Source of the DNA: an uncultured Chloroflexota bacterium
Lineage (GTDB): Bacteria > Chloroflexota > Dehalococcoidia > Lucifugimonadales > UBA1127
Reading direction: 5' to 3'
DNA length: 64,000 nucleotides
NCBI GenBank assembly: GCA_913045315.1
Contig: CAJWQJ010000002.1
Coordinates: forward strand, 1 to 64,000
Shown here: positions 27,956 to 36,526 of the stretch, one piece after another
Position numbering within the stretch: the stretch's first letter is position 1
Layout of the letters: each line of letters begins with the position of its first letter
The notes under the pieces: generated by a model
Databases searched by the model: none
What the model was told of the DNA's origin: nothing
What the model saw: the letters and a program-made list of their open reading frames with translations, nothing else
Translations under genes and position numbers: made by a program

Positions 27956-30271
27956 CTATGCTGATCCATTACTCGAAATTGCATCGAGTATTGCACCTGG
28001 ATTCATAGGCAAACTCGTTAACCTTGAATCAATTGCATCTGCTACTGCGTTTGCAACTGCAGCTAATGGTGGAACCAACGCACATTCCGCAACCCCACGT
28101 ACTCCATAAGGATGACCATCATGTGGAACTTCAACTATTACTGTATCCATAAATGGCAAATCTAATGATATCGGCATCCGATAATCAAGAAATGTACCGT
28201 TTACCATTTCTCCATCAGGATTTACAAAATATTCCTCATTCAGAGCCCATCCAATTCCTTGAGCAGCTCCTCCTTGCAACTGACCTTCAACGTAACTTGG
28301 ATGAATAGCTTTGCCAACATCCTGTATCGTTGTGTATCGAAGGATGGTAACTTTTCCAGTATCAGGATCTACTTCAACATCACAAATATGTGTTGCAAAA
28401 GCTGGAGCATGCCTTCTATGATTAGTAGATGCATTTCCAACAACTGAACCACCTGTTGAAAGCATTTTTTCTGCAACTTCATTGAAAGTCATTTTCAACT
28501 CAGGATCGGATGAATGATAAAGTATTCCCTTATCGTAGGTAACCTGTTCTGTATTGATACCCCACATAATTGCTGCTCTTTCAATCATTTTCTTCTTAAC
28601 GTCCTGAGCAGCCTCATAGCTAGACCATCCTGTTTTGTAAGCAACACTGCTACCACCAGTTTGAGATGTGTACCCAATAGAATCAGTATCACCTACCGAC
28701 GGATTTATATTTTCAACTGGAATGCCAAGAACTTCTGCAACATGCATAGCTGCAACTGTTCGAGTGCCTCCAATGTCAGGTGAACCCTCAATAAGGCTAA
28801 TCTTGCCATCCGAATGAACACTTGCAATAGCACTAGAAGGACCTCCATTATTTCCCCAGAATCCAGATGCAATACCTCTTCCACAAAATGGTCCATCCAA
28901 TTTTGATTGATAATGCGGATGACTTTCTGCAGCATCCAAAGTTTCAAGGAATCCAACCGGACCAAAAGAAGGTCCTGTGATTTGTTGTGTTCCTTCATGA
29001 GAAGCATTGATTTTTCGGATTTCTATTGGATCCATTTCAATTCTTCTTGCAATCATATCAACAACTTGTTCTACAGCATATGCCCCTATTGGTGCACCGG
29101 GAGCTCTATATGCGGTCACTTTAGGCATATTTGTAACAACATCGAAGGCTTCAACCTTACCATTTGGAATATTGTATGGAGAAAACATACATCTAGCAGC
29201 ACCTGCTACTGGAGAACCCGGAAATGCACCTGCACCAAAAACAACTTTTGCTTCCGCAGCAACAAATTTTCCTTCAGTAGTAGCTCCCATTTTAACCCAG
29301 ACATTACCTGCACATGTAGGTCCTGACCCTGAAAAGACCTCAGAACGACTCATGGTTATTTTAACTGGCCTGCCAGATTTTTTAGATAAAATTACAGCAA
29401 CTGGTTCAAGATAAACAACTAATTTCCCACCAAATCCTCCACCGATCTCCAATGGAATAGCTTTTATACTTGAAACAGGTAAATCCAAAACTTTTGCAGT
29501 TTGATCTCGCACAGTAAATTGCCCTTGACTACTTGACCATATAGTTACCCTTCCGGAAGGATCCCAATATGCAGTCGCAGAATGCGGTTCAATATATCCT
29601 TGATGGACTGGAACTGTGGAGAATGATTCTTCAATAACAATATCTGCCTTACTAAACCCTTCTTGTATATCACCTATGCGAAATTCAAAACTCTTCCCTA
29701 CATTTGTATTTGTAATTTCTTTAGAATCAACTGTTCCACCTGGTCCTTGTGCTTCAGTAGTAGTCATTAACAAATCGTGAAGTATGGGAGCTCCCTCCTT
29801 CATAGCATCCTCAGCAGTTAGAACTGGTTTTAAAACCTCATAATCTACCTCAATTAATTTAACTGCAGCATCAGCAATGTGAGGAGAACTTGCTGCAACT
29901 GCAGCTACTGCATGTCCTTTATATAAAACTTTATCTCGAGCAAGACAATTCGCACTTAAAAACCCAATATTCCTTAGTTCTCCTTCACCAATATCCACAA
30001 CTTTATCCGATACATAGGGAAAATCAGATGAAATTGCTACGGCATAAACTCCAGGTAATAACTCAGCCTTCTTCGTATTTATACTCTTTATTCGAGCATG
30101 AGCATGTGGGCTTCGCAGTATTTTTCCATGTAGTAAACCGGCCATATTAATATCTGCTCCATATTTTGCCCTGCCCGTTACTTTATCGACACCATCGTGT
30201 CTAATCGGTCTCTTTCCTACAACATCATATTCTATTTTAGATAAGACGACGTTTGGTTCGAAAACGCTCAT
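27956..30271 (-). CDS. Xanthine dehydrogenase/aldehyde oxidase family molybdopterin-binding subunit
   Basis: GKRPIRHDGVDKVTGRAKYGADI, IGGGFGGK, TAYRAPGAPIGAYAVEQ, GVRGVAECALVPPLAAVANAVADAI. Confidence 0.92.
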   Translation of the reverse strand: MSVFEPNVVLSKIEYDVVGKRPIRHDGVDKVTGRAKYGADINMAGLLHGKILRSPHAHARIKSINTKKAELLPGVYAVAISSDFPYVSDKVVDIGEGELRNIGFLSANCLARDKVLYKGHAVAAVAASSPHIADAAVKLIEVDYEVLKPVLTAEDAMKEGAPILHDLLMTTTEAQGPGGTVDSKEITNTNVGKSFEFRIGDIQEGFSKADIVIEESFSTVPVHQGYIEPHSATAYWDPSGRVTIWSSSQGQFTVRDQTAKVLDLPVSSIKAIPLEIGGGFGGKLVVYLEPVAVILSKKSGRPVKITMSRSEVFSGSGPTCAGNVWVKMGATTEGKFVAAEAKVVFGAGAFPGSPVAGAARCMFSPYNIPNGKVEAFDVVTNMPKVTAYRAPGAPIGAYAVEQVVDMIARRIEMDPIEIRKINASHEGTQQITGPSFGPVGFLETLDAAESHPHYQSKLDGPFCGRGIASGFWGNNGGPSSAIASVHSDGKISLIEGSPDIGGTRTVAAMHVAEVLGIPVENINPSVGDTDSIGYTSQTGGSSVAYKTGWSSYEAAQDVKKKMIERAAIMWGINTEQVTYDKGILYHSSDPELKMTFNEVAEKMLSTGGSVVGNASTNHRRHAPAFATHICDVEVDPDTGKVTILRYTTIQDVGKAIHPSYVEGQLQGGAAQGIGWALNEEYFVNPDGEMVNGTFLDYRMPISLDLPFMDTVIVEVPHDGHPYGVRGVAECALVPPLAAVANAVADAIDSRLTSLPMNPGAILDAISSNGSA

Positions 30272-30346
30272 GCTACACCTCACAAATTATTGAAAATAGT
30301 TATCAAACTTGCGTAACTTTATCACAAATACATTAATCGAAAAATA

Positions 30347-31540
30347 TTATGCTGAATTATAATTTTTCCATTTTATTCCAATAAGTAAAGTCGCAATTAT
30401 GGAAAGTATTCCAGCAAATTGAAATGTTGCACCTAGTCCAAATTCATCAGCAATAAGCCCGCTTACATATGGAGATGATGCAGAAATAAGAACAGACGTC
30501 CCGAATACTATTGAAACCACAGTTGCCTGAACATCACTTCCAACAATATCTATGGCTGAAGCGATTAAAATCGCCATGATTGGAAATAAGACTAATCCCA
30601 TAACTATAACTATAAGTAATAGAGGAAACCCATCTCCTACAAAACCAAGAAAAAATGAAGTAATCCCTAATATTAAAAATGCAGGTAATAATACATGCCA
30701 TCGTCCATACTTATCTGAAATAAGTCCCATTAATGGTTGTGACAATATTCCAGCAATTTGAGATGCAAATACAAAAAATGACATCGATGAAGGTGAGTAA
30801 TTTAATTCAGATTGTAAATAAATCGGGAAAAAAGTCATCACGGTAATCTGATTTGAACCATATAGTGCTACTACAACTAGAACACTTAACATCTTAGGGT
30901 TAATAACTAAAGGATAAGCTGAAACGATATAATTTTTGAATGTGGTGACATTAGCAATGGGGATATCCGAATTCCATAACAATAGACCTAAAAATATCCC
31001 TGAGAGCATGCCAATGATTCCGAAACTATTAAATGCTGTGGTCCAAATCACATATGCTAATAACGCACCAGTCAACAGTGGACCCAATGCTTCTCCTATG
31101 CTGCCACCAGTACCGTGAATAGAAATTGCAAATCCTTTTCGATCGGGAAATGTCTTTGATAGGGTAGAAATTGCAGCTGGATGATAAAATGTAATACCTA
31201 TTGAAATACATACTGCTGCAAGAATTACAACCCATAGATTATTTACTGAACCAATTACAAAATACATTAGGCCAACTGAAAATATTGATGATCCAAGTAT
31301 TATTGGAGCCCCTCGCTGATATCTATCTCCCACAAATCCAGCTGGCAAATTTGCAAGACCACCTCCTAAACTTCTAGCAGATGACATTAACCCAATCTCT
31401 GTATTTGAAAGGTTTAGTCCGATTTTTAAGGATGGAAGAAGAATGAAAAACCCTGAATTCAAAAAATGTTTTATTGCGTGACCAGCAACAATAAAGGTGC
31501 CCATAGCTATCGGATTTTTAGATAAATTATTTTTTTGCAA
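30347..31540 (-). CDS. MFS transporter
   Basis: 12 TM pattern; PAGFVGDRYQRGAPIILGSS; FYHPAAISTLSKTFPDRKG. Confidence 0.85.
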   Translation of the reverse strand: MQKNNLSKNPIAMGTFIVAGHAIKHFLNSGFFILLPSLKIGLNLSNTEIGLMSSARSLGGGLANLPAGFVGDRYQRGAPIILGSSIFSVGLMYFVIGSVNNLWVVILAAVCISIGITFYHPAAISTLSKTFPDRKGFAISIHGTGGSIGEALGPLLTGALLAYVIWTTAFNSFGIIGMLSGIFLGLLLWNSDIPIANVTTFKNYIVSAYPLVINPKMLSVLVVVALYGSNQITVMTFFPIYLQSELNYSPSSMSFFVFASQIAGILSQPLMGLISDKYGRWHVLLPAFLILGITSFFLGFVGDGFPLLLIVIVMGLVLFPIMAILIASAIDIVGSDVQATVVSIVFGTSVLISASSPYVSGLIADEFGLGATFQFAGILSIIATLLIGIKWKNYNSA

Positions 31541-31552
31541 TCGAAAACCTTT

Positions 31553-32644
31553 TTATAAAACTAATTGATCGCCAACAAGCAAATATTGGCACACATTTGA
31601 AGCTTGAATCATTTCCTCAATAACCACATATTCACGTTTCGTATGCATTCCATGAGTTCCGGTTCCAACAACTACAGCTTCACATTTATTTAAGTTGAAT
31701 ACATTTGCATCCGTACCACCACCTGATGCTCCAACTTTAGGTTCAATCTGTAAATTCTGTAAAGCATGAATAAGTCTTGAAACAACGGGAGTTTCCTCAT
31801 CAAGTTCATAAGAATAAAATTTTATTTCTGTTTCACATTCAATAAGAGCATCAGGATGCATTTCACGAGCATTTTTTAATCCAAGTTCAAGAACTGCATG
31901 TAAATGCTCGATATCTGCTTGATCTCTACTTCGAAATTCTCCCGAGCATTGAGCAAATTCAGGAACAGCATTAACTACTGAACCTCCATTTATTATTCCA
32001 ATGTTAAAAGTAGTATTGTTATTAATTCTTCCCTGTGGAAGTTCATGTATAATTCCCGAAAGGATCTTTATCGCAGATAAACCCTTCTGAGGTTCAACAC
32101 CAGCATGAGCAGAACGTCCGGTTACAGATATGTCAAAACTAGTATATGTTGGTGTAGCAATCGTAACGTTAGATACCGCACCGCCTCCATCAAAAACTAT
32201 TACTTGATCTCCTTTGATAAGACTAAAATCAAGATTTTTAGCTCCATCCAATCCAAGTTCTTCACCGCGAGTAACAACTATCTGTAAGGAAGGTCTAGAT
32301 ATATTGTTTTCTTTCAAGGTCTGAAGGCATTCAATAATTGCTGCAATTCCTGCCTTGCAATCACCTCCGAGGATTGTTGTGCCGTCGGTTTCAATAATCT
32401 CTGAGGAAATTATTGGATTTATGCCTCGACCAGGTTCGACAGTATCCATGTGTACAGACAAAACTATTGTTGGAGTATCGTTGTCAGAAGCTATTATATT
32501 CCCGTGCGCATCCAAGGATACATTTAACCCAAGATCTCTAAAACGTTTCGAAAGATCATCTGATATATCTTGCTCTTCTCCAGAAGGACTATCAATTCGA
32601 ACTATTTCACAAAAAGTTTCTATAAGACGACTTCTATTAGTCAT
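31553..32644 (-). CDS. M20/M42-type zinc metallopeptidase
   Basis: LSVHMDTVEPG, LGGDCKAGIAAI, TRGEELGLDGAKNLD. Confidence 0.85.
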   Translation of the reverse strand: MTNRSRLIETFCEIVRIDSPSGEEQDISDDLSKRFRDLGLNVSLDAHGNIIASDNDTPTIVLSVHMDTVEPGRGINPIISSEIIETDGTTILGGDCKAGIAAIIECLQTLKENNISRPSLQIVVTRGEELGLDGAKNLDFSLIKGDQVIVFDGGGAVSNVTIATPTYTSFDISVTGRSAHAGVEPQKGLSAIKILSGIIHELPQGRINNNTTFNIGIINGGSVVNAVPEFAQCSGEFRSRDQADIEHLHAVLELGLKNAREMHPDALIECETEIKFYSYELDEETPVVSRLIHALQNLQIEPKVGASGGGTDANVFNLNKCEAVVVGTGTHGMHTKREYVVIEEMIQASNVCQYLLVGDQLVL

Positions 32645-32780
32645 ATCAAACTACCCCCGAAATCTAATTATTAATGTCAAACCTAACTATAAAGCATATA
32701 AATTAATAATACGGTACAATTATAAAACGTATATATACTAAGGTAGTAAAATACTATCAAGTAATTTCATAATAAAATCA

Positions 32781-33464
32781 ATGCTTTACGATTTACATAC
32801 TCATACAAATTTAAGTGATGGAAAGTTATCCGTAGATGAGCTTGCTAAGCAAGCAAAAGCTAACATGTATACTGCAATGGCCATCACCGATCATGTAGAT
32901 GAATATAATTATCAAGAAATTCTCCTATATTTGCTTAATCAAAGTTTAATAGCATCAAGAGATCATGATCTTGTCGTTTTAGCAGGAGTAGAATTAACTG
33001 GAATACATCCTAGTAAAATTGCTAAAATAGCAAAAGATGCCAGATCTCATGGGGCACAAATTATCATAGTCCATGGTGAAACATTGAAAGAAAAAGTTGC
33101 TGTTGGAACTAATAAGGCTGCAGTTGAATGCAATGAGATTGATATACTTGCACATCCTGGATTAATTTCAAACGATCTCGCAAAAACTGCCAAAGACAAT
33201 AACGTTCATCTTGAACTCTCATCAAGACAATTTCACTCAATAACCAATGGACACGTAGCAAGGGTTGGATTAGAAGAAGGATCTAAGATAATAGTGAATT
33301 CAGATACTCACGAAAAAGAAGACTTATTAACAATTGAAAAGGCAAGAAGCATAGCTATTGGTTCGGGGTTGAACGATAAAGAAGCTGCAAAAGCTCTTGT
33401 CTCCAACCCCGGACTAATAATTAAAAAGGCACTAGAACAAGCACCGAAGTCATCTAATCTTTAG
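32781..33464 (+). CDS. PHP-domain phosphoesterase (histidinol phosphatase-like)
   Basis: YDLHTHTNLSDGKLS, AITDHVD, NEIDILAHPG, NSDTHEK. Confidence 0.85.
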   Translation: MLYDLHTHTNLSDGKLSVDELAKQAKANMYTAMAITDHVDEYNYQEILLYLLNQSLIASRDHDLVVLAGVELTGIHPSKIAKIAKDARSHGAQIIIVHGETLKEKVAVGTNKAAVECNEIDILAHPGLISNDLAKTAKDNNVHLELSSRQFHSITNGHVARVGLEEGSKIIVNSDTHEKEDLLTIEKARSIAIGSGLNDKEAAKALVSNPGLIIKKALEQAPKSSNL

Positions 33465-33471
33465 TTGACTA

Positions 33472-33612
33472 TTATGACTTTCCTATTCGGAACATTTTTC
33501 CACTACATGTTCCACAGGTGCCCTGGGTCGCAGGTCTTCCATTCTTAAGTGTAACCTGAGCAGGGTTTTGGATTTCACGCTTTGCACGACACTTAAAGCA
33601 GTAGGCTTCCAT
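33472..33612 (-). CDS. DUF5679-like small zinc-binding protein (46 aa)
   Basis: Not in ORF track; MEAYCFKCRAKREIQNPAQVTLKNGRPATQGTCGTCSGKMFRIGKS*; GGGAGGTATTGAT-ATG RBS. Confidence 0.8.
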   Translation of the reverse strand: MEAYCFKCRAKREIQNPAQVTLKNGRPATQGTCGTCSGKMFRIGKS

Positions 33613-33853
33613 ATCAATACCTCCCAGTATCTCTTACTTGAACCGTCATATCATCTAGATATGAAGTATAATGCTAGACCCTATCTGCAATAGATTCCTT
33701 TGTCAATAGTATTTGCTGAACAATTGTTAAATATTTCATGAGATTTGCCATCAAATCAACATGGTTATACAATTTATTTTAATTATTATGCTGCCAGCAA
33801 ATTATATAAGTAAATTGCTGACATCAAACGACCGATTGATTTGGAGGTCAACA

Positions 33854-34210
33854 ATGACAAATACTTCTATGGATGATACTGAACAACACCTTACCGCATC
33901 AGCCGCACTTGCTAATAGATTAAGATCTCAAACATATGAAACTCGTCCATTATCAGGTTTAAATTCAGAAAAATTTGGTGTTATGGACTGGGAAACATGG
34001 GCCTATGATGTTACAAAAGCTACTAGTAGGTTAGCCACAAATCTCGATAGGCTTACCTGGGGTGGAATAGGAGCTTTAATTGGCACTGCTTTAGCTGCCC
34101 TTCCTGCTTTCCTAGTCGATTTTCAGACATACCCTTTTGTAATAGCTCAGCCATTAGGTGCAGCTGCAGGAGCTTTGGCTGGTATTTATTTAATGTCTGA
34201 AGAAAAATAA
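33854..34210 (+). CDS. Hypothetical protein with glycine-rich membrane segments
   Basis: Upstream GGAGGT RBS; C-terminal GGIGALIGTALAAL and LGAAAGALAGIYLM. Confidence 0.6.
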   Translation: MTNTSMDDTEQHLTASAALANRLRSQTYETRPLSGLNSEKFGVMDWETWAYDVTKATSRLATNLDRLTWGGIGALIGTALAALPAFLVDFQTYPFVIAQPLGAAAGALAGIYLMSEEK

Positions 34211-34291
34211 CTAATCTAACTAATCATAGAGATTCCAACTAATTCATTGTCAACAAGATTTTTTTATTCCCTATGTTTTAATTATATTTTG

Positions 34292-34810
34292 TTAATGTTT
34301 TATATGACCATTTTTTAATGGACAAACATGGTTAACACCCTCGTTGATTGGATTACTACACAATGGACACAACGGCCTGCCCGCAGAGCAAATAGCGAGT
34401 GCCTCTTCAACAAAGCCAAGTAATACGTCACTCTGAATTTCCACATTAAGAGTTGGATCATTTCCTACACTATCATCACTATCATAAGCTTCCATAACCC
34501 ATAAATGAGTTGAATCATCAAAATTTACATTAAGTTGTGCAATAGTAAACTCTATAGTTGGATTTACTTGAGCAATCTCAGAAAGTGATGTGAGATTGGG
34601 ATTAACGGAAATATCATTACCTTGAAAATAATCTCTCAGAAGTTGCCTTAACAAAAGTGAAAGTTCAAGTAGTTGTTGTTTCTCTAACCACAAACATGCT
34701 GAGCCAATATCTGACTCAATTAAAAGACGAAAAGTTCTTTGTCCGGGTTTTCCAATAGCATTAGAATTAAATTTACTGACGGGACCCAACGAAAAACGTT
34801 CATTAGACAA
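34292..34810 (-). CDS. DUF3090 family protein
   Basis: KFNSNAIGKPGQRTFRLLIES, AICSAGRPLCPLCSNPINEGVNHVCP. Confidence 0.85.
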   Translation of the reverse strand: MSNERFSLGPVSKFNSNAIGKPGQRTFRLLIESDIGSACLWLEKQQLLELSLLLRQLLRDYFQGNDISVNPNLTSLSEIAQVNPTIEFTIAQLNVNFDDSTHLWVMEAYDSDDSVGNDPTLNVEIQSDVLLGFVEEALAICSAGRPLCPLCSNPINEGVNHVCPLKNGHIKH

Positions 34811-34857
34811 TTAGTATTCTCCAATCATTTGTATATAATTTTCGATATAATGGTTAT

Positions 34858-36051
34858 TCAAATAATTCCTTTATTCTCAAGATCATCTATTTCATCATTT
34901 GATAAGTTCAACAATTTATGTAAAACATCCCGAGAATCACCCCCTAGGTCAGGTGGATTTTTGTAAATGCCACCTGGAGTTCTAGACATCTTTATAGGTG
35001 TATTTATAAATTTCCAAGTACCCAAACGATCATGATGACGTTCAACAATCATTTCTCGAAAATTTACTTGTGGATCACTAATAACTTGATCAATAGAATT
35101 TACTGGTCCACAAGGAATCCCTAGTGGAACAAGTTCGTCTACCCATTCCTGAGTAGTTTTATTTCTTAAGACATCAGACATTATGGGAATAAGTTCATCT
35201 CTATTTTGTGTTCTATCCCATGATGATTGAAAACGTTCGTCATCAATTAATTCAACATGATTTAATGCAGAACAAAGCAATGGCCAGTGAGGAGATGCTC
35301 CTCCAAAAATTGCGATAACAATCCACCCGTCATTTGTTTCAAATGCTTGGAATGGTGTAGCAGAAGGATGACGAGTTCCAAGAGGCACAGGAATTTCTCC
35401 AGTGGCTAAAAATCTTCCTATGGCATTCTCTTGTAATGCAACCTGACAATCAAGCATGCTTAAATCTATAAGTTGACCCATATTACTTGAAGTTCTTTCA
35501 TGAAGAGCACTCAGAATACCTATTACTGCATAAAGTCCAGCAGTTATATCACCAACGGAAGATCCAATTCTTACAGGATCACCACCTTCATTTCCAGTAA
35601 TACTCATTATACCACCCATACCTTGAACAATTGCATCTAGCGCAGAACGATTTCCGTATGGGCCATTCATTCCAAATCCAGAAATAGAACAATATATTAA
35701 CTGAGGATTTCTTTCCATCAGCACAGAATGATCTAATCCGAGTTTCTTCATCGTTCCGGGTCTAAAATTTTCAACAACTACGTCAGCTATTTCTGCTAAC
35801 CTTAAAAAAATAGATTTTCCGGCTTCTGTAGTTAAATCAAGAGTAAGTCCATGCTTATTACGATTTAAACTCATAAAATATGCACTATCATCATTTACAA
35901 AAGGACCAGTACCACGAGCACCATCCCCAATTCCGGGGCGTTCAATTTTTATTATTTCTGCACCCTGATCACCCAAAATCATTGTGCAGTATGGACCAGA
36001 TAATATCCAAGTTAAATCAAGAACCAGTATTCCACTCAGCGAACCGTTCAT
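34858..36051 (-). CDS. CaiB/BaiF family CoA transferase
   Basis: ILVLDLTWILSGPYCTMILGDQGAEIIKIERPGIGD; NRNKHGLTLDL. Confidence 0.93.
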   Translation of the reverse strand: MNGSLSGILVLDLTWILSGPYCTMILGDQGAEIIKIERPGIGDGARGTGPFVNDDSAYFMSLNRNKHGLTLDLTTEAGKSIFLRLAEIADVVVENFRPGTMKKLGLDHSVLMERNPQLIYCSISGFGMNGPYGNRSALDAIVQGMGGIMSITGNEGGDPVRIGSSVGDITAGLYAVIGILSALHERTSSNMGQLIDLSMLDCQVALQENAIGRFLATGEIPVPLGTRHPSATPFQAFETNDGWIVIAIFGGASPHWPLLCSALNHVELIDDERFQSSWDRTQNRDELIPIMSDVLRNKTTQEWVDELVPLGIPCGPVNSIDQVISDPQVNFREMIVERHHDRLGTWKFINTPIKMSRTPGGIYKNPPDLGGDSRDVLHKLLNLSNDEIDDLENKGII

Positions 36052-36385
36052 ACAAGAAAACCTCCGTATAAACTTAAAAATATCTACTCCACATAATATT
36101 CCATTTATTCCAAACAAAACACTCCAAAATAAAAATATTAATAGCAAAAACTAAAAATATAATATTCGATCTAATGAGAATAAATTACTGATAATATCTA
36201 ATTATGTATCAATATCAACGAATTTCGTAGCATTATATATATATATACAACATTTAGATTTTATAATCAGATTATTTATTGTTTAATTAGGATTCATATC
36301 TTAATTATCTAATAGAGTATATGTTAAAAAACTATGTTGACAATGGGATCATGGCAATGTTACGCTTTTCGTCGCAATACAGTTT

Positions 36386-36458
36386 CGACAGCCTCAATGA
36401 GGATCATGGGTCAGCGGTCGTATGTTGGGCGATTCGGTGACATGAACTGAATCCGAAT
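36386..36458 (+). promoter_or_regulatory. Candidate structured leader upstream of korA
   Basis: CGAC..CCTCaatGAGG..GTCG nested stem and ATTCGG/CCGAAT stem in a locally GC-richer stretch. Confidence 0.3.
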
Positions 36459-36526
36459 TGGACGTTAGACTCTGCGGTTGTATTTTTAGAAATAAATACA
36501 GAACCAGTTTCTCTAAGGGGGCTAAT

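Noticed and set aside
29007-29414. 135-aa plus-strand ORF (and 28907-29326)
   Set aside because: Antisense to the molybdopterin-binding subunit; two overlapping shadow frames, neither with plausible domains.
27956-30271. Calling this a carbon monoxide dehydrogenase (form I CoxL)
   Set aside because: The diagnostic AYRCSFR loop is absent (TAYRAPGA instead) and CoxM/CoxS are not adjacent.
36231-36247. (TA)n run as a regulatory element
   Set aside because: Simple AT dinucleotide run in a very AT-rich intergenic region; no supporting structure.
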